Part shown: positions 22,029 to 32,769 of the stretch, in pieces
Layout of the letters: each line of letters opens with the position of its first letter
Numbering within the stretch: position 1 is the stretch's first letter
Origin: Molanna angustata
Taxonomy: Eukaryota; Arthropoda; Insecta; Trichoptera; Molannidae
DNA length: 64,000 nt
Direction: 5' to 3'
Assembly: GCA_963576475.1 (NCBI GenBank)
Contig: OY754979.1
Coordinates: 29,289,078-29,353,077, forward strand
Notes under the pieces: model-generated
Told to the model about the DNA's origin: nothing
The model's input: the letters and a program-made list of their open reading frames with translations, nothing else
The model's database searches: none
Program-made: the position numbers and the translations under genes

Positions 22029-22195
22029 ATTGGCAGAGCGGTTAGCGTGCTGGGTTTGTAATCCAGTGGTCGCGAGTTCGAATCCTGCCATGACCGATTT
22101 CGTTTACATATAGCACAAGAATTTATGCTTTATTTAGGGAATCTATGAGGATGTAGGTATATCTACTTGTTACTGAAGGGACATATTTATTCTTA
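22029..22195 (+). mobile_element. tRNA-derived SINE, family A
   Basis: TTGGCAGAGCGGTTAGCGTG, GTGGTCGCGAGTTCGAATCC, TGACCGATTTCGTTTACATA; body and A-rich tail as in other family A copies. Confidence 0.85.
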
Positions 22196-22199
22196 AAAA

Positions 22200-22850
22200 A
22201 AAATGATAATCTATACCTAAATACGACATGTGGAAAATTTCTGACTATACCACCAAAATTTGGTGGCATTCAATATAATGTAGATATTTGAATATTTTTG
22301 GAATGTTTCGGAATGAAAATTGAAACAGTAGGTACTCGACATTAATATCAAAAGACATTAATATCGACATTATACAATAATATAATTAAATATTATTGTA
22401 CGTTGCCCATTTTTTCAAATAAATTAAAAAAAAAAAAAAGGTTGTTAAAAAAGGGATTTAAATTTCGATAAGCAAATACTTTCACTGCTACATAAATGTG
22501 TCATTAATATCCGATTTATGTATATTTAAATATTGAATGTGTTCCCCTCACTTCGTGTATCAATCCTCCCACCCGGTCATAGCTCTGTATATTTCTTGTA
22601 AGCTTTGTGTATTTCTTAAGTTGGTACTATGTGGTGGGACTAAAAAGATCACATACCTTATTTAACAGAAACAATAATGCTATCACCTACGCTGTATTTA
22701 ATTAACCTCACTGCCATATGCAAATATAGATAGATATATTATCACCTCTCTGCCATATGCAAATTGATACCAGAATAATATGAGAAGGTTTATGTGAAGT
22801 TACAATCTTGCGCATAAGAAGCCCTTTGGTTACGACATATTAATACATAT
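22200..22850. other. Intergenic, nothing assigned
   Basis: Small hairpin CCACCAAAATTTGGTGG at 22251 and a local duplication of CTGCCATATGCAAAT near 22710 and 22750. No gene. Confidence 0.4.
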
Positions 22851-22854
22851 TTAC

Positions 22855-23345
22855 TCCTCACTAACCCAATGGTATATAGTGGGGAGTTATGATCTCGCAA
22901 TTGTTAGGGTTATTTTTTTTATATACAGATTATCGATTAGTATCATGCTGAGATGCTGAAAATTAATTATGAAAGTTTCATCACAATGTATGTGATTATA
23001 AACTAAAGTACCTACTCATTCGATTCCTTTCAAATTTTGCTAATTTGTATATCTTATACTCGCTTAGACCCCATTAGATTTTGAAGGATATCTGAATAGT
23101 GCTACTCATTTTTTTTAAATATGAAATATTTCAAAGTGACCTAAAGCTCAGGGAACTAAAAATTAGAATCACTTTTATAAAATGGCATTAAGAATTATCA
23201 AGTTTTTGTAATAAAATATTTAATAAAAAATATTTTAACAAACTCTTTTCATGAAAATGCTAAATATTTCATACACAATTTGAAGACTTTATAGAATGAC
23301 TTGTTAGTGAGGAGTTTAGCGTTGGCCACAACCCACTCGTTTTAT
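22855..23345 (+). repeat. Family Y, near full length
   Basis: Starts CTCCTCACTAACCCAATGG, ends GTTAGTGAGGAGTTTAGCG then TTGGCCACAACCCACTCG. Subterminal inverted repeat intact. Confidence 0.8.
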
Positions 23346-23754
23346 AATAATTTTACGAAAGTAGATAGTTGAAGGATGAAGACATACCTTCATTGATCAA
23401 ATGCCTAATGCGCAGACACATCATGCGCAAATAGTCGGGACGATAAAAAAACCGATAAAAAATTACTAACAAGACATTTTATACTGAAATTAATATAATA
23501 CATGGTTAAATTATTAAAAAAATACTGGTTCTAGACGAAAAAATAGTATGGATACATATGTATACCTACATGTAGTTTGAAATCACTCATGAAACAAAAC
23601 GAACTATAGGAACTTAGAACTCAATTTGTATTTATAGAAGACTTCGAACATTTATTAGGGGTATAATAAATGAAATATTTTACCTACCCTAATAAAGTAT
23701 TTGCCTAGTATCATTTTTATGTGATCATAAGAATTTATTGATGAGTTCCGATAC

Positions 23755-24000
23755 GTATACAAATTAACATCTCAATAGAGACGAAGATGGAGCATTATAG
23801 GAGAACCTGGAAATCAAGGCACCTACAAGGGATTATGAGCTATTTATTCATTTATTTTTTATTATTTATTTATTTATCAATTTTTTCATTTATTTATTCA
23901 TGTATTTATATTTTCAGGTAACATTTAAAAATATATATAATTATCGACCTCACTAGGACTAAGCCCGTTTTGAGGTAGACAGTTTTACATTAAGACGTAT
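23755..24000 (-). repeat. Family D fragment and an antisense LINE 3' tail
   Basis: 23755-23835 is family D reversed (AACATCTCAATAGAGACGAA, AAGGCACCTACAAGGG). 23855-24000 reads in reverse CTGTCTACCTCAAAACGGGC, TTAGTCCTAGTGAGGTC and an AAATAAATAAA tail, which looks like a LINE 3' terminus. Confidence 0.5.
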
Positions 24001-24254
24001 GTACCTACATATAAAAAAAATAATATAAAATTATATTACTAAAATACAAGACATCACAAATGAACCCAAAATTACAATACCTGTTATGATAACTGCAACA
24101 ATAATCACATATATTATGCATAGGTATATCACAACTCTATGCTCACTATATTCCTACTAATTAACAAATAGTTAGTAGGTACTATATACAAACAAAAATA
24201 TATTGTTCGACCATACATTATTGGATCACGTATAGACATTATCAATAACATCAA

Positions 24255-24315
24255 CTACGTTTATCATCGGCTGGTTTACGTGGTCACATAAAGCGCTTGC
24301 GCAATATTCACCAAT
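24255..24315 (-). repeat. Family D fragment
   Basis: Reverse strand: ATAATTGGTGAATATTGCGC, AAGCGCTTTATGTGACCACG, TAAACCAGCCGATGATAAAC. Confidence 0.5.
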
Positions 24316-24375
24316 TATACCGTTTATTGAGTTCCCTTACCAATACAATTTTCGAAAGTTCTATAATATATAATG

Positions 24376-24720
24376 TTCTTCTTCTTCCACTTTAATTAGG
24401 ACTGTGTCCTGTTATTCTCGGAGTCTGCTCTTGGACGTCGTGGACGTCCAACTATCCCTCCATCGCTTGGGTTGTCTTCCAGGGGTCTGCTATTTGTTAT
24501 CTCCTCATCCGCTGCTATCCGAACCTGCTCTCCCCACATCATCTCTCCAGAAACGTCTTTATGCTCTTCCCCATCGCACAAAATCTTCGACATCACAGAT
24601 TCTCATTATTTCCGAGATCCTTACTCTGTCACGAAGTGTTACGCCTGCGATGGGTCGTAGAGTCTTCGTCTCAGTGGTTCTTAGGAAGCTTTTTGTTCTG
24701 GCGGTGTTCATTATATGGAG
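24376..24720 (-). pseudogene. RTE-like retrotransposon C-terminal fragment, antisense
   Basis: Minus-strand frames read TKSFLRTTETKTLRPIAGVT, LRDRVRISEIMRICDVEDFV and, in a shifted frame, GIVGRPRRPRADSENN. The order LR.IAG.TLRDR.R...IR..C.V then GRPRR is the post-RT region of RTE-like elements. The frameshift between the two blocks makes it dead. A GAA-type tail (reverse of TTCTTCTTCTTCC) is at 24376-24390. Confidence 0.65.
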
Positions 24721-24971
24721 TTCTATGTAGGTATAATATTTTAAGATATTTTTGAACTCCGTGTGATAAATATATCCATGATATGGGTAATCAATAGGGT
24801 TTGATTTCACTGCCTGCGATGGGTCGTAGAGTCTTCATCTCAGTGGTTCTTGGGAACCTTTTTGTTCTGGCGGTGTTCATTATATGGAGTTCTAAGATAT
24901 TTTTGAACTCCATGTGATAAATATATCCATGATATGGGTAATCAATAGGGTTTTGATTTCACTATTTGATC
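24640..24971. repeat. Direct duplication of about 165 bp
   Basis: 24640-24811 and 24812-24971 share GCCTGCGATGGGTCGTAGAG, TCTTCTGGCGGTGTTCATT-like and AATATATCCATGATATGGGT. The unit joins the RTE fragment to the right end of a family P element. 24811 onward repeats with small indels. Confidence 0.85.
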
Positions 24972-25121
24972 GGACTTACCCCCCTGATCTTGACAAAATT
25001 TAAATGGAACCACCCATAAAGTACCTACGTACCTCCTTTCTTACAAAAAATATTGAAATCGGACATCGTGGTAAAGAGTTATCGCTGAACAAACAAAAAA
25101 AATCATGATGACGCATTTTAT

Positions 25122-25600
25122 TTTTTTATTTTATTTATTAAAATCCTTTTTACAAGTATAATAATAACAATAAGTACAATATAACTTTATACAGTAGTTA
25201 ATAAAAATTATAAGTTATAGGTACTATAAGTAAGAAAAAGTTAAGTTTGTCATTAGTGTATACATTTATATATTTTAATTTGTGGATTAGGCTACTCTAC
25301 TAGGCTGTGCCTGTCCCAGAGTAGCGTTATATAAATCAGTTCTATTATTTTAATTCGTCACAGTGCAGTGTTAGTTATTTTTGTAAGGTTCTGTGGTAGG
25401 TTGAAGTAATGATGTGCAAGTATGTATATATTTTAGTGTTGTATGAAAAAAAAAATGCTTGATGTAAAAAGGGCTAATGCTAATATAATTTTGATTTTTT
25501 TATAAGTCGTCTAAGCAGTAATATTAAATAATTCTTCTGTTTCTTTTCGTCCTTTGGTAATTAACCAGTTGTTTGCTATGGCTTTCAATTTGATTTTATA
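25122..25600 (-). pseudogene. Non-LTR retrotransposon 3' end, antisense
   Basis: Reverse strand near 25600-25510 reads YKIKLKAIANNWLITKGRKE then TEELFNITA and stop, like the last residues of a Jockey/CR1 reverse transcriptase. A 3'UTR follows with a hairpin-prone ACTCTGGGACAGGCACAGCC, and an AATAAATAAAATAAA tail at about 25122-25142. Confidence 0.5.
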
Positions 25601-25721
25601 ATCTCATGTTTTGACGTCAGTTAAAAATGACATAGGTACTTACATATTATGTATGTAGGTACCTTGTGCGTATTTTGTATTGATTTAATGGCAACTATAT
25701 ATCAAGCACCTTCTATGGTCA

Positions 25722-25763
25722 ATAATAATTTAACACGCCCCCAGTAAGTAATAAGTTGCCACA
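25722..25763 (-). mobile_element. SINE B tail fragment
   Basis: Reverse: TGTGGCAACTTATTACTTAC then TGGGGGCGTGTTAAATTA, the 3' part of SINE B, followed by an AAATAAATAAATA tail. Confidence 0.5.
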
Positions 25764-25829
25764 TTTATTTATTTATTTATATTAATAATAATAAATCATA
25801 AATAAAATATTTATATAAAAAAAATAAAA

Positions 25830-26530
25830 AACACAGTTTTAATCCACAAATGAGTAAGACTTTAATGAGCCTAAGCGCTTTCGCCGAACAAAGACGGCAT
25901 CTTCAGAGGCAGAAATCAAACTGAAGAGAACATATAACGCTAAACTTGGTGACTGAAAATATGATATATTAAAACCGCCCAATGCACTATGAAGATACGC
26001 GTTAGTAAGGGTAACTATGGCGTGCGTTAAAAAAGGTTTATACGTGATTTAAATTATCGTATACCCCAAATTTGTTGATTTTTTGCATTTCAAGAACAAA
26101 CCTTAGTTGAAATGAAAAAACTTCATCGGTCATTCACTTCGATTTTATGCACTCTTTAAGCATCTGAAAGATTTATTTCTTTACGACACATAGTTATGCA
26201 GTAATTTAAAAAAAATGCTGCAAAAAAGGATATTTTTAATATTTTTTTATGAGAATTTTAGCTGAATTTTAAAATTGTGTAACGAACATTCACTAGAGAA
26301 ATGTTTAAAAGACTTATACTATTTTTTTCTAGAAACACACTGTTTAACATATTTGAGGGATTTGATTTGAAATTGAAGTGTTTAGGTTTATATGGCCCCT
26401 GAATATACAAGTAAAATATTGTGTGGATGGAGTGAATGGGAGGGGTGCGGGGACCGGGGTTTTGCAGACAAAACTATTAATATTATTATATAGTCTTAAG
26501 TCTTACTCATTTGTGGATTAAAACTGTGTT
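25830..26530. mobile_element. TIR element, family Z
   Basis: AACACAGTTTTAATCCACAA then ATGAGTAAGACTTTAA at the left is inverted at the right as TTAAGTCTTACTCATTTG, TGGATTAAAACTGTGTT. TIRs are about 36 bp. The 700-bp interior has no transposase. The central 400 bp has a paralogue at 46490-46910. The region between the left TIR and the paralogous part carries GCGCTTTCGCCGAACAAAGA. Confidence 0.75.
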
Positions 26531-26607
26531 ATTTTTTTAATAACTATGAACTTCCACTGTGTTTACGAAACAACTTTGAAATTATTAAATAATAAATCCT
26601 TTTTCAT

Positions 26608-26812
26608 TCATACCATCACGGCATATCCCACAATGTGGGGTAACCAGCGAAAGGTGTGCGGGTGTGCATTGCCTTATAAAAGGGAGCACAACATATCTGT
26701 GTATACCCACACACCAGTCTCGTCTCACCTAAAAAGGCACTATATTCAGAATGGGTGGTGAACCTCATTGCTGAACTATGTGAGATGTTATTGTTGCCTG
26801 TTGTATTTATCA
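26608..26812 (+). repeat. Family X copy
   Basis: CCATCACGGCATATCCCACA through GTATACCCACACACCAGTCT to ATGTTATTGTTGCCTGTTG; lacks the last 100 bp. The frames 26546-26761 and 26616-26813 lie in it. Confidence 0.75.
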
Positions 26813-27049
26813 CATATTAGGTGATATACAATATTTTTTCGTGTTTCATACATTAGAAGGTAATTTAGTGTGCATTTTGCGTACATCCGTATACCCAGGG
26901 TATACAAGGGACTTGAAGTGAAGAAATATCGACTTTAATATGGTAGGTAATAGATAATATTGTAGCGAATTTAACGACAAAAGATGATACATGTTGATAG
27001 GCACAAATATACATACTTATATAATATTCACAAAAATATTTTATTAATA

Positions 27050-27130
27050 TTACCTCAAAACTCCTACTATTACCTCAAAACTCCTACTATTACCTCAAAA
27101 CTCCTGCTATTACCTCAAAACTACTCCTCA
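27050..27130 (+). repeat. Four copies of a 20-bp tandem repeat
   Basis: Units of TATTACCTCAAAACTCCTAC with one variant. Confidence 0.9.
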
Positions 27131-27249
27131 AAAAGAGATTATACTCGTGCTTTGGGGTCTCGTACATTCTGGAGACTAATATTTTTTCCATCGTAGTATA
27201 GAAATTTTATTTCATTTATCCTGAACAGTGAACAGCTATGATAAGAATG

Positions 27250-27436
27250 ATATTATATAAAAGAGTATAGTATATTTATTATATTATATAAAAGAGTATA
27301 GTATCTTTATTATATTATATAAAAGAGTATAGTATCTTTATTATATTATATAAAAGAGTATAGTATCTTTATTATATTATATAAAAGAGTATAGTATCTT
27401 TATTATATTATATAAAAGAGTATAGTATCTTTATTG
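27250..27436 (+). repeat. Six copies of a 31-bp tandem repeat
   Basis: AAAAGAG recurs at 27259, 27290, 27321, 27352, 27383 and 27414, an exact 31-bp period. The first unit differs by one base. Confidence 0.95.
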
Positions 27437-27504
27437 TTAATTAAATAGGTATTGGTTTATCGATATCACGATTTGAAATGATATCTTTGTCTTTTTCAGC
27501 GCAA

Positions 27505-28093
27505 ATATATAGCATAATAATTTTATAATTACAATATACAAGACGTATCTGAGACCAATTATTGAGTATGGGTTTCAGATTTGGAATCCATATTTCGAGA
27601 AGGATATTCAGTTGGTGTCGAGGATATTCAGTTTTCGAGAAGGATATTCAGTTAGTTGGTGGAGAGAGTGCAGAGAAAATTTACGAAATCGGCTGCAGGT
27701 TTGAGTAATCTGTCCTATGAGGAAAGACTGGATGCCCTGAATTTGACAACCTTGGCTGACAGAAGGAGGAGAGGAGACCTGATAGAGACATACAAAATTC
27801 TGAATGATTACTATGACTGCCCGGTGCTTCATACTATGTTTCATCTGAACAGGAATACATATCTGAGAGGACATACTCTAAAATTAGACAAATGCAATTT
27901 CAGGATGAATCCAAAAAAGAATTTCCTGAGTAATAGAGTTGTGAATGATTGGAATGGACTTCCACAGTGTCTGGTTGTTGCCGATAGTGTAAATGGTTTT
28001 AAAAATGGACTTGACAAAGTGTTATGAAATTGTCATTGTCTGGGTACATCAACTACAGCTGCCTGCCCAGGAACAAATAATAATAATAATTTA
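27505..28093 (+). pseudogene. CR1-like non-LTR retrotransposon, 3' end
   Basis: Upstream frame TYLRPIIEYGFQIWNPYFEK then DIQLV is the conserved Y..R..LEY...WNP region of CR1/Jockey-type reverse transcriptases. The open frame 27656-28027 (123 residues) continues VERVQRKFTKSAAGLSNLSY, RRRRGDLIETYKIL, RGHTLKLDKC and VVNDWNGLP, ending at a TGA. The two parts are separated by a local duplication of GAGAAGGATATTCAGTTGGT (27596-27660) that breaks the frame. A short 3'UTR with GGGTACATCAACTACAGCTG then CCTGCCCAGG and an AAATAATAATAAT tail ends the element at about 28090. 5' truncated; no endonuclease. Confidence 0.85.
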
Positions 28094-28610
28094 CATACAA
28101 CTATTCAATGATTCAGGATCATTCCAAGTGTTGTGCTGCTCTGTTTTTTTTCTATATTTATATCTGTTTGAAATTATTTTTAGTATTGTAACACATAAAT
28201 TGACTATGCTGTACATTGTGAAAATAATAATAATAAAAATCATGGTTTTAGGTTTTATAAAAATACAGGTGGACATTACAATATGTATTTTTACATACGT
28301 TACATTAAGGTGACGGGATAGGCTCCAAGATACTTTTTGGATGTTCATTACACCGTACTCTTAAAGGTTAGATACGTCTTCAACAAAAATATATACCTAT
28401 TATTCTCTCGTTATTTGTCTATACATTGGCCTGATACAGTTTGTATTATTTTGTGTACTTTTTTGGTAACATTATTTTTAATTATACCTACCCATTTTTT
28501 CAGGTTTTTTTCCCATAACTCAAAACTTATAAGGCTTAGAAACATTAAATGTTTTTTGAAAAGATAGGTATTTTAAAAATCTAAACATGTGCTCGATACG
28601 ATTTCACCCA
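28094..28610. other. Intergenic, no gene seen
   Basis: Hydrophobic frames at 27993-28313, 28091-28348 and 28337-28567 are AT-rich chance frames. Confidence 0.45.
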
Positions 28611-28613
28611 ATA

Positions 28614-28998
28614 CCCCCTATCAGTAACTATTAGAACTAAACTAGGAAAGTTCTAAAATTGTAGATTTTAGATTTACGGTCTTATTTCAGCGTTATAAAA
28701 TATCAACTTGGACTAAATAGAATAGGAACGTACCTATACTGGCCGGAACGTTCTTAAAAAGTTACTTAATCAGACGTATTATGAATAATTATGAAAATTA
28801 TGACATTTTCATCATTTTCATAATTATTCAAAATACGTCTAATTCAGTAAATTTGAAGAACGTTCCGGCCAAAATATGTACGTTCTTATTCCATTTAGTC
28901 GAAGTTCATATTTTATAACGCTGAAATAAGACCGTAAATCTAAAATCTACAATTATAGAACGTTCCTAATTTAGTTCCAATAGTTACTGAATAGGGGG
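28614..28998. mobile_element. Foldback MITE flanked by TA
   Basis: CCCCCTATCAGTAACTATTA at the left and AATAGTTACTGAATAGGGGG at the right, each next to TA. The arms stay complementary across almost the whole element (TCTACAATTATAG, GACCGTAAATCTAAAATC, GCGTTATAAAATATCAACTT, CCGGAACGTTCTT, AGACGTATTATGAATAATTA). Second copy at 43716-44292. Confidence 0.85.
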
Positions 28999-29258
28999 TA
29001 CTGTTCTCACTTTTTTGAAAAATCAAATAAACCATAGTTATCTTATGTAACGCTCGATTTAAACACACTAACTCGGACGCACATGATTGTAATCTTTAAG
29101 GACGTACGTTCTCATACAATAGTTTCAAATTTTGTATTTGACCCTCCTACATTGCCTAAACCTGCCCGTTAATGCTGATGGGTCTGTAAATGTTGTGTTG
29201 TTAACTAACGGTCAAAATTAAAGACGATTCGTGTAACGGTCGAAGAAAACCGGGTGAT

Positions 29259-29682
29259 CTATATAATATGTACCGACTCAGTCAAGACCTGGAACCATTG
29301 TTTAACTGCTTCATCCAATCTATTAAAATAGTCCACAGGAAGGTCTTTCAACAGTCCAGGTAGATGGTCATTTCCTATCCCTTCATCAAACATCCAAGAC
29401 AATGCAAATAACCATTCAAGTCCGAAATTGTAACGACTTTCGAACCGAAACCATGGGAAAGTGTAACATAGCCGAAGCATCCACAAAGAGAAAACGCGAC
29501 TATGGGAACGAAAACCCAACCCTTGGCGAAATGCAAATTTCAACTGTCCAAAACTATCCATTGTCCCTCGCCAGCGCGAATCCTTTCACATTTGCGAAAT
29601 CGACGGCAAAATAGTGACCCAAATTAATTCCCACAACTGTATCATCCATATTTTTGCTCTGATTTACAAAACGTCCAACTAC
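29259..29682 (-). CDS. Unassigned minus-strand frames with a splice-acceptor-like edge
   Basis: Not recognised. Reading leftward, a T-rich tract and CGCAG at 29683-29700 form a good acceptor. The frame that opens there gives VVGRFVNQSKNMDDTVVGIN then LGHYFAVDFANVKGFALARD-NG and a stop at 29554. An overlapping frame from the ATG at 29561 gives 100 residues (MDSFGQLKFAFRQGLG... GLLKDLPVDYFNRLDEAVKQ and WFQVLTESVHII). The Trp- and Phe-rich 100-residue frame has no motif I can assign. The two frames may be halves of one frameshifted gene, or only one may be real. Confidence 0.22.
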
Positions 29683-29839
29683 CTGCGAAAAAAAGAGGGG
29701 AACATAAAAAATAAACTATGCAAATTCGAGGCGACCATGTAAATCTAGTCTTAATTAAGGTCACCGCTCTACAATACCCGTAACTCATATCGGGGTCAAA
29801 ACGGTCAAAAATGACCCTATCCGTTTTAACGCGAAAACA

Positions 29840-29989
29840 TCAAAGGATGTCCCTTCCATTGTGCGTCCCCAAACCGACCCTTCCTCGACCCCTGGTCAGC
29901 CGAGTGGAAGAGGAGAACCATTCAGAATCCAACCCCATCCTCTTGGTTAAATCAAGAAAGGCTCCAGGTAAAGAAACTGACGTGTCCAT
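29840..29989 (-). CDS. Short unassigned minus-strand frame
   Basis: A 49-codon frame, MDTSVSLPGAFLDLTKRMGL then DSEWFSSSTRLTRGRGRVGL, lies upstream (in minus sense) of the acceptor at 29683 and could be an earlier exon of the same unknown gene. No good donor was found to join them. Confidence 0.15.
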   Translation of the reverse strand: MDTSVSLPGAFLDLTKRMGLDSEWFSSSTRLTRGRGRVGLGTHNGRDIL

Positions 29990-30284
29990 TGTGCGTCAGC
30001 TGACCCCTTGGGACATTGGAATCGGGCGAATTATTCTTTAATACATGACCCGCCATTGCTGCACGGTTTCTGGTCTTGCACAGCTCCCCGTGTTATTTCT
30101 TTTCATAAAATTAAATAGATATATTCTTATAAAACTGACTGTTTGGTACGTGTCGGCGACTTTCTCTGGTGGCCCCCAGAGGTCAGACAATTCCAGTTGA
30201 ATTCTTACTTTGCATATATAAATTATTAATGTTGTACGGCGCAGTTTACGACACTTTTATAGCCAGGTACCAGGTGACCCGGGG

Positions 30285-30552
30285 TCACTCAGACACACAA
30301 TCGATTTGCTTGTCATATTTTGAGCCATACATCTTGTGTTCGTCACAAACAAAAGAGGCATGTTCCCCGAGGATAGCTTTGAAAATTATCGTTATTGCAT
30401 GTCCAGGTATGCGTTCGCCGGTCCGATTCTTAAGACGTTTTTCGTCCTTTTTTGACCCTTTTGCGACAATAGCCAAAAAACGGTTTGCAAATTTGTATGA
30501 ACAGGAAGAAAGAGACGATTGTACATGTTGAATGCAATCCGTCTCTTTTTAA
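30285..30552 (-). CDS. Unassigned minus-strand open frame
   Basis: Open for 88 codons between stops: SSCSYKFANRFLAIVAKGSK, KDEKRLKNRTGERIPGHAIT, IIFKAILGEHASFVCDEHKM and YGSKYDKQIDCVSE. The mixed, non-repetitive composition is more protein-like than other frames in the window. An internal ATG at 30476 would give 63 residues. The overlapping plus frame 30169-30531 (120 residues) is also open and cannot be excluded. No domain recognised. Confidence 0.22.
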
Positions 30553-30954
30553 TTTTTTGATTACCATAATTTTGTTTAAAAAAATACGTTGCTCGACTTT
30601 TTTTAAACGATTTTTTTGACGCAATTCAAATGCGTGAATTGTAAAATCATATTGAATTTAACAAATTAATCTATAAGTAATCCAAATAGACTTATATAAT
30701 AGCTAATAATTTATTTTATAAATAATTTATTATTAATCATATGAATAAACAGTCATAATATTAAACAGAATGAACTTATTTCAGATGACATTTTTATCAA
30801 TAAATACTGTCAATTCCAGAACGCTAGTTTTTTAGAGTCCATAAACATGATTTAAAACTGTTGTACATGATTTTATTTGTTAAGAAGACACTAAGTAGGA
30901 CACTAAAATCATACATATTCCTAAGAACAAAACCATTCATTTAAGCCATTTTGA

Positions 30955-31045
30955 GATAAATGATACCAGTTGAGAATCTGATGTAGTCGGACCCGCAACC
31001 TTTCAATCAGAAGTCAACTAACTGAACCACGAAGATCGAATTTTA
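30955..31045 (-). mobile_element. Degenerate SINE B head
   Basis: In reverse: GATCTTCGTGGTTCAGTTAG, TTGACTTCTGATTGAAAGG, TTGCGGGTCCGACTAC resembles the tRNA-like head of SINE B with many changes. Confidence 0.45.
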
Positions 31046-32470
31046 AGAAGAGTAATTCAATTCATCATTATGATTTGAAGTTGTTCCGAACTGTGACATA
31101 GCGACGCCGACGCCTTCTCGATAGTGATCGACAACCTAACTCTAAATTGAGATTGGATATGAAATTCAAGAACTAGGCCGCTGATATTGCACAAAGAGAA
31201 GATGATTTATATTCTTTTGGACTTCTTCAATCAGCGTGCATCGGTGTTGTGTTGATTTTAGCAAATCGCGAAATCGGAGTCCTGGATTTCTGTTAAAGTT
31301 CAATGGACACTTCTTTGTTCCTTCAGGTAATCCAGGATAGGACAACCGTTGTGGACCTTGGTTGACCCGAGTGACGTAATCAGAGCACATGTATGGAACT
31401 GTAACGTTTTAGTACAGGTCAGCGCCTATAGTGATGATGAATGGGCGAAAATATTCGCGACAGGTAGAAATATACGTATACCTGCGCAAAAAAAACATAT
31501 CTAGACCATTCTAGAGTTTCTCACGATTTATTGCAAGCTGGTCTGAATACAATAAACTATTAAAAAAGGATAATTTTAATTCAATCTACACTTTATGGTA
31601 TAAATACATTTGATATTTCTTTTATAAAATCATTTTTAAAACAACTTGATTTTCCGATTTGAGTATAACTTGAATTTATGCAAAAATTTATGTAGGTATG
31701 TATGGCGCTTGGATATATCTGCCTACCCCAATAACAAGTGTTTATGAGTAAAACCGTAATTTTCAGGACTAAATGATAAACAATATCTACAAAAACATTA
31801 TATTAGTTTGTGCATTTTAATATTAATCAGAATAATTTAAAAGTATGTTTTTTTTACTGCTTGCTTGTTCCCTTTACTTTTGCTATGAAAATTGCAAATT
31901 TTTAGCAGGGGTAATATTTGACGTTCCTTTTTTCATCGTGTTTCGAATGTACCCGCCCTATGATGATGAAAAAAAAAATTAATAAATAAAATAAAGAAAA
32001 AAAAGTTTAGGTACATACTACTTTTTTTATATAAGCGAAAACATGTATTTGGGAATGAAACTGTGTATATCATTTTTGTTATTATTATGTATTATGCTGT
32101 ATGTTTTCTGAATAAAAAAAAATAAAAAAAACACAACTTTTATAATACCTTTTATCTTCCTCGATGCAATACAAACTCGAAAAAGCACACTTTCATTTAT
32201 AGTTCAACAAACTCCTTCAACTCAGACTTTGAAAGGATTCACATTTTTGATTCAACCGTAGGTATAAGCGATCAAACAATATCGTTTCACACACTCAACA
32301 GATGACTAAAATTCCATATTTCATCCCATTCTTCCTTCCCACCACCCTTCATCAATGTGCATATTATTATTGTCTAATACTTACTATAGTGAGATATTTT
32401 TAATCGGTCTAATTTTACCTGTCTTATATTTTACTTATTTTTTGATTTAAAACTGTTATTAAGAAATGCA
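31046..32470. other. Intergenic; one unassigned frame
   Basis: A 74-codon minus-strand frame at 31166-31390 (MCSDYVTRVNQGPQRLSYPG ... IEEVQKNINHLL) sits in a locally less AT-rich patch (31080-31440); no family recognised. 31500-32470 is AT-rich with an AATAAAAAAAAATAAAAAA run near 32112 that may be a retroposon tail. Confidence 0.35.
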
Positions 32471-32471
32471 T

Positions 32472-32695
32472 TAGTCGGCCTTAGTGGCTCAGTTGGTTGG
32501 GTATCTGAATGCTGATCCAAAGGTCCCGGGTTCGATTCCCGGTAGGCACACAGTTTTTAATTGTGTTTTCAGTCTGAGTCTGTGAGACGATTAATATTGT
32601 AAGTTTCCAGGGTGTGACAACTTGTTATTGGGTGCGGGTTAAATTAATATTTGACATAGTAGGTACCTACCTGTTAGTTGCCCGAGAAGTAAAAA
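32472..32695 (+). mobile_element. tRNA-derived SINE, family B
   Basis: GGCCTTAGTGGCTCAGTTGG, GGTCCCGGGTTCGATTCCCG, TTTTAATTGTGTTTTCAGTC, TGTGAGACGATTAATATTGT, ACAACTTGTTATTGGGTGC and CTGTTAGTTGCCCGAGAAG; complete copy. A boxes and B boxes are clear. Confidence 0.9.
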
Positions 32696-32709
32696 AATCA
32701 AAAGCGCGA

Positions 32710-32765
32710 GCCGCGAGTTCCTGGTTCTTCTACAATATCCCAACTTCGTCTCTATTGAGATGTTG
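32710..32765 (+). repeat. Family D 3' fragment
   Basis: GCGAGTTCCTGGTTCTTCTA then CAATATCCCAACTTCGTCTC and TATTGAGATG. Confidence 0.5.
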
Positions 32766-32769
32766 AAAA

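Larger units (their letters stand above)
29230..30620. other. GC-richer, non-repetitive island of unknown origin
   Basis: Base composition rises visibly over this segment (for example 29881-29940 is 34 of 60 G/C) and no repeat family of the window is present. Several minus-strand frames look protein-like (see the next three entries). The phrase TCCATTGTGCGTC occurs twice (29852 and 29984). It could be a host gene fragment, an inserted foreign segment such as an old viral or microbial integration, or an unusual transposon body. Nothing in it could be named. Confidence 0.4.

Noticed and set aside
22029..22110. CRISPR-like or phage features
   Set aside because: None of the tandem arrays has unique spacers between repeats, and the sequence is eukaryotic.
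27993..28567. Membrane-protein-like frames downstream of the CR1 end
   Set aside because: AT-driven hydrophobic composition, first one starts inside the retrotransposon and runs through its 3'UTR.
29259..29561. Mariner-type transposase C-terminus (DYFNRLDEAVKQWF resembling DFF..GI..L..RW)
   Set aside because: Spacing to the tryptophan is off by one and nothing upstream resembles a mariner catalytic domain.
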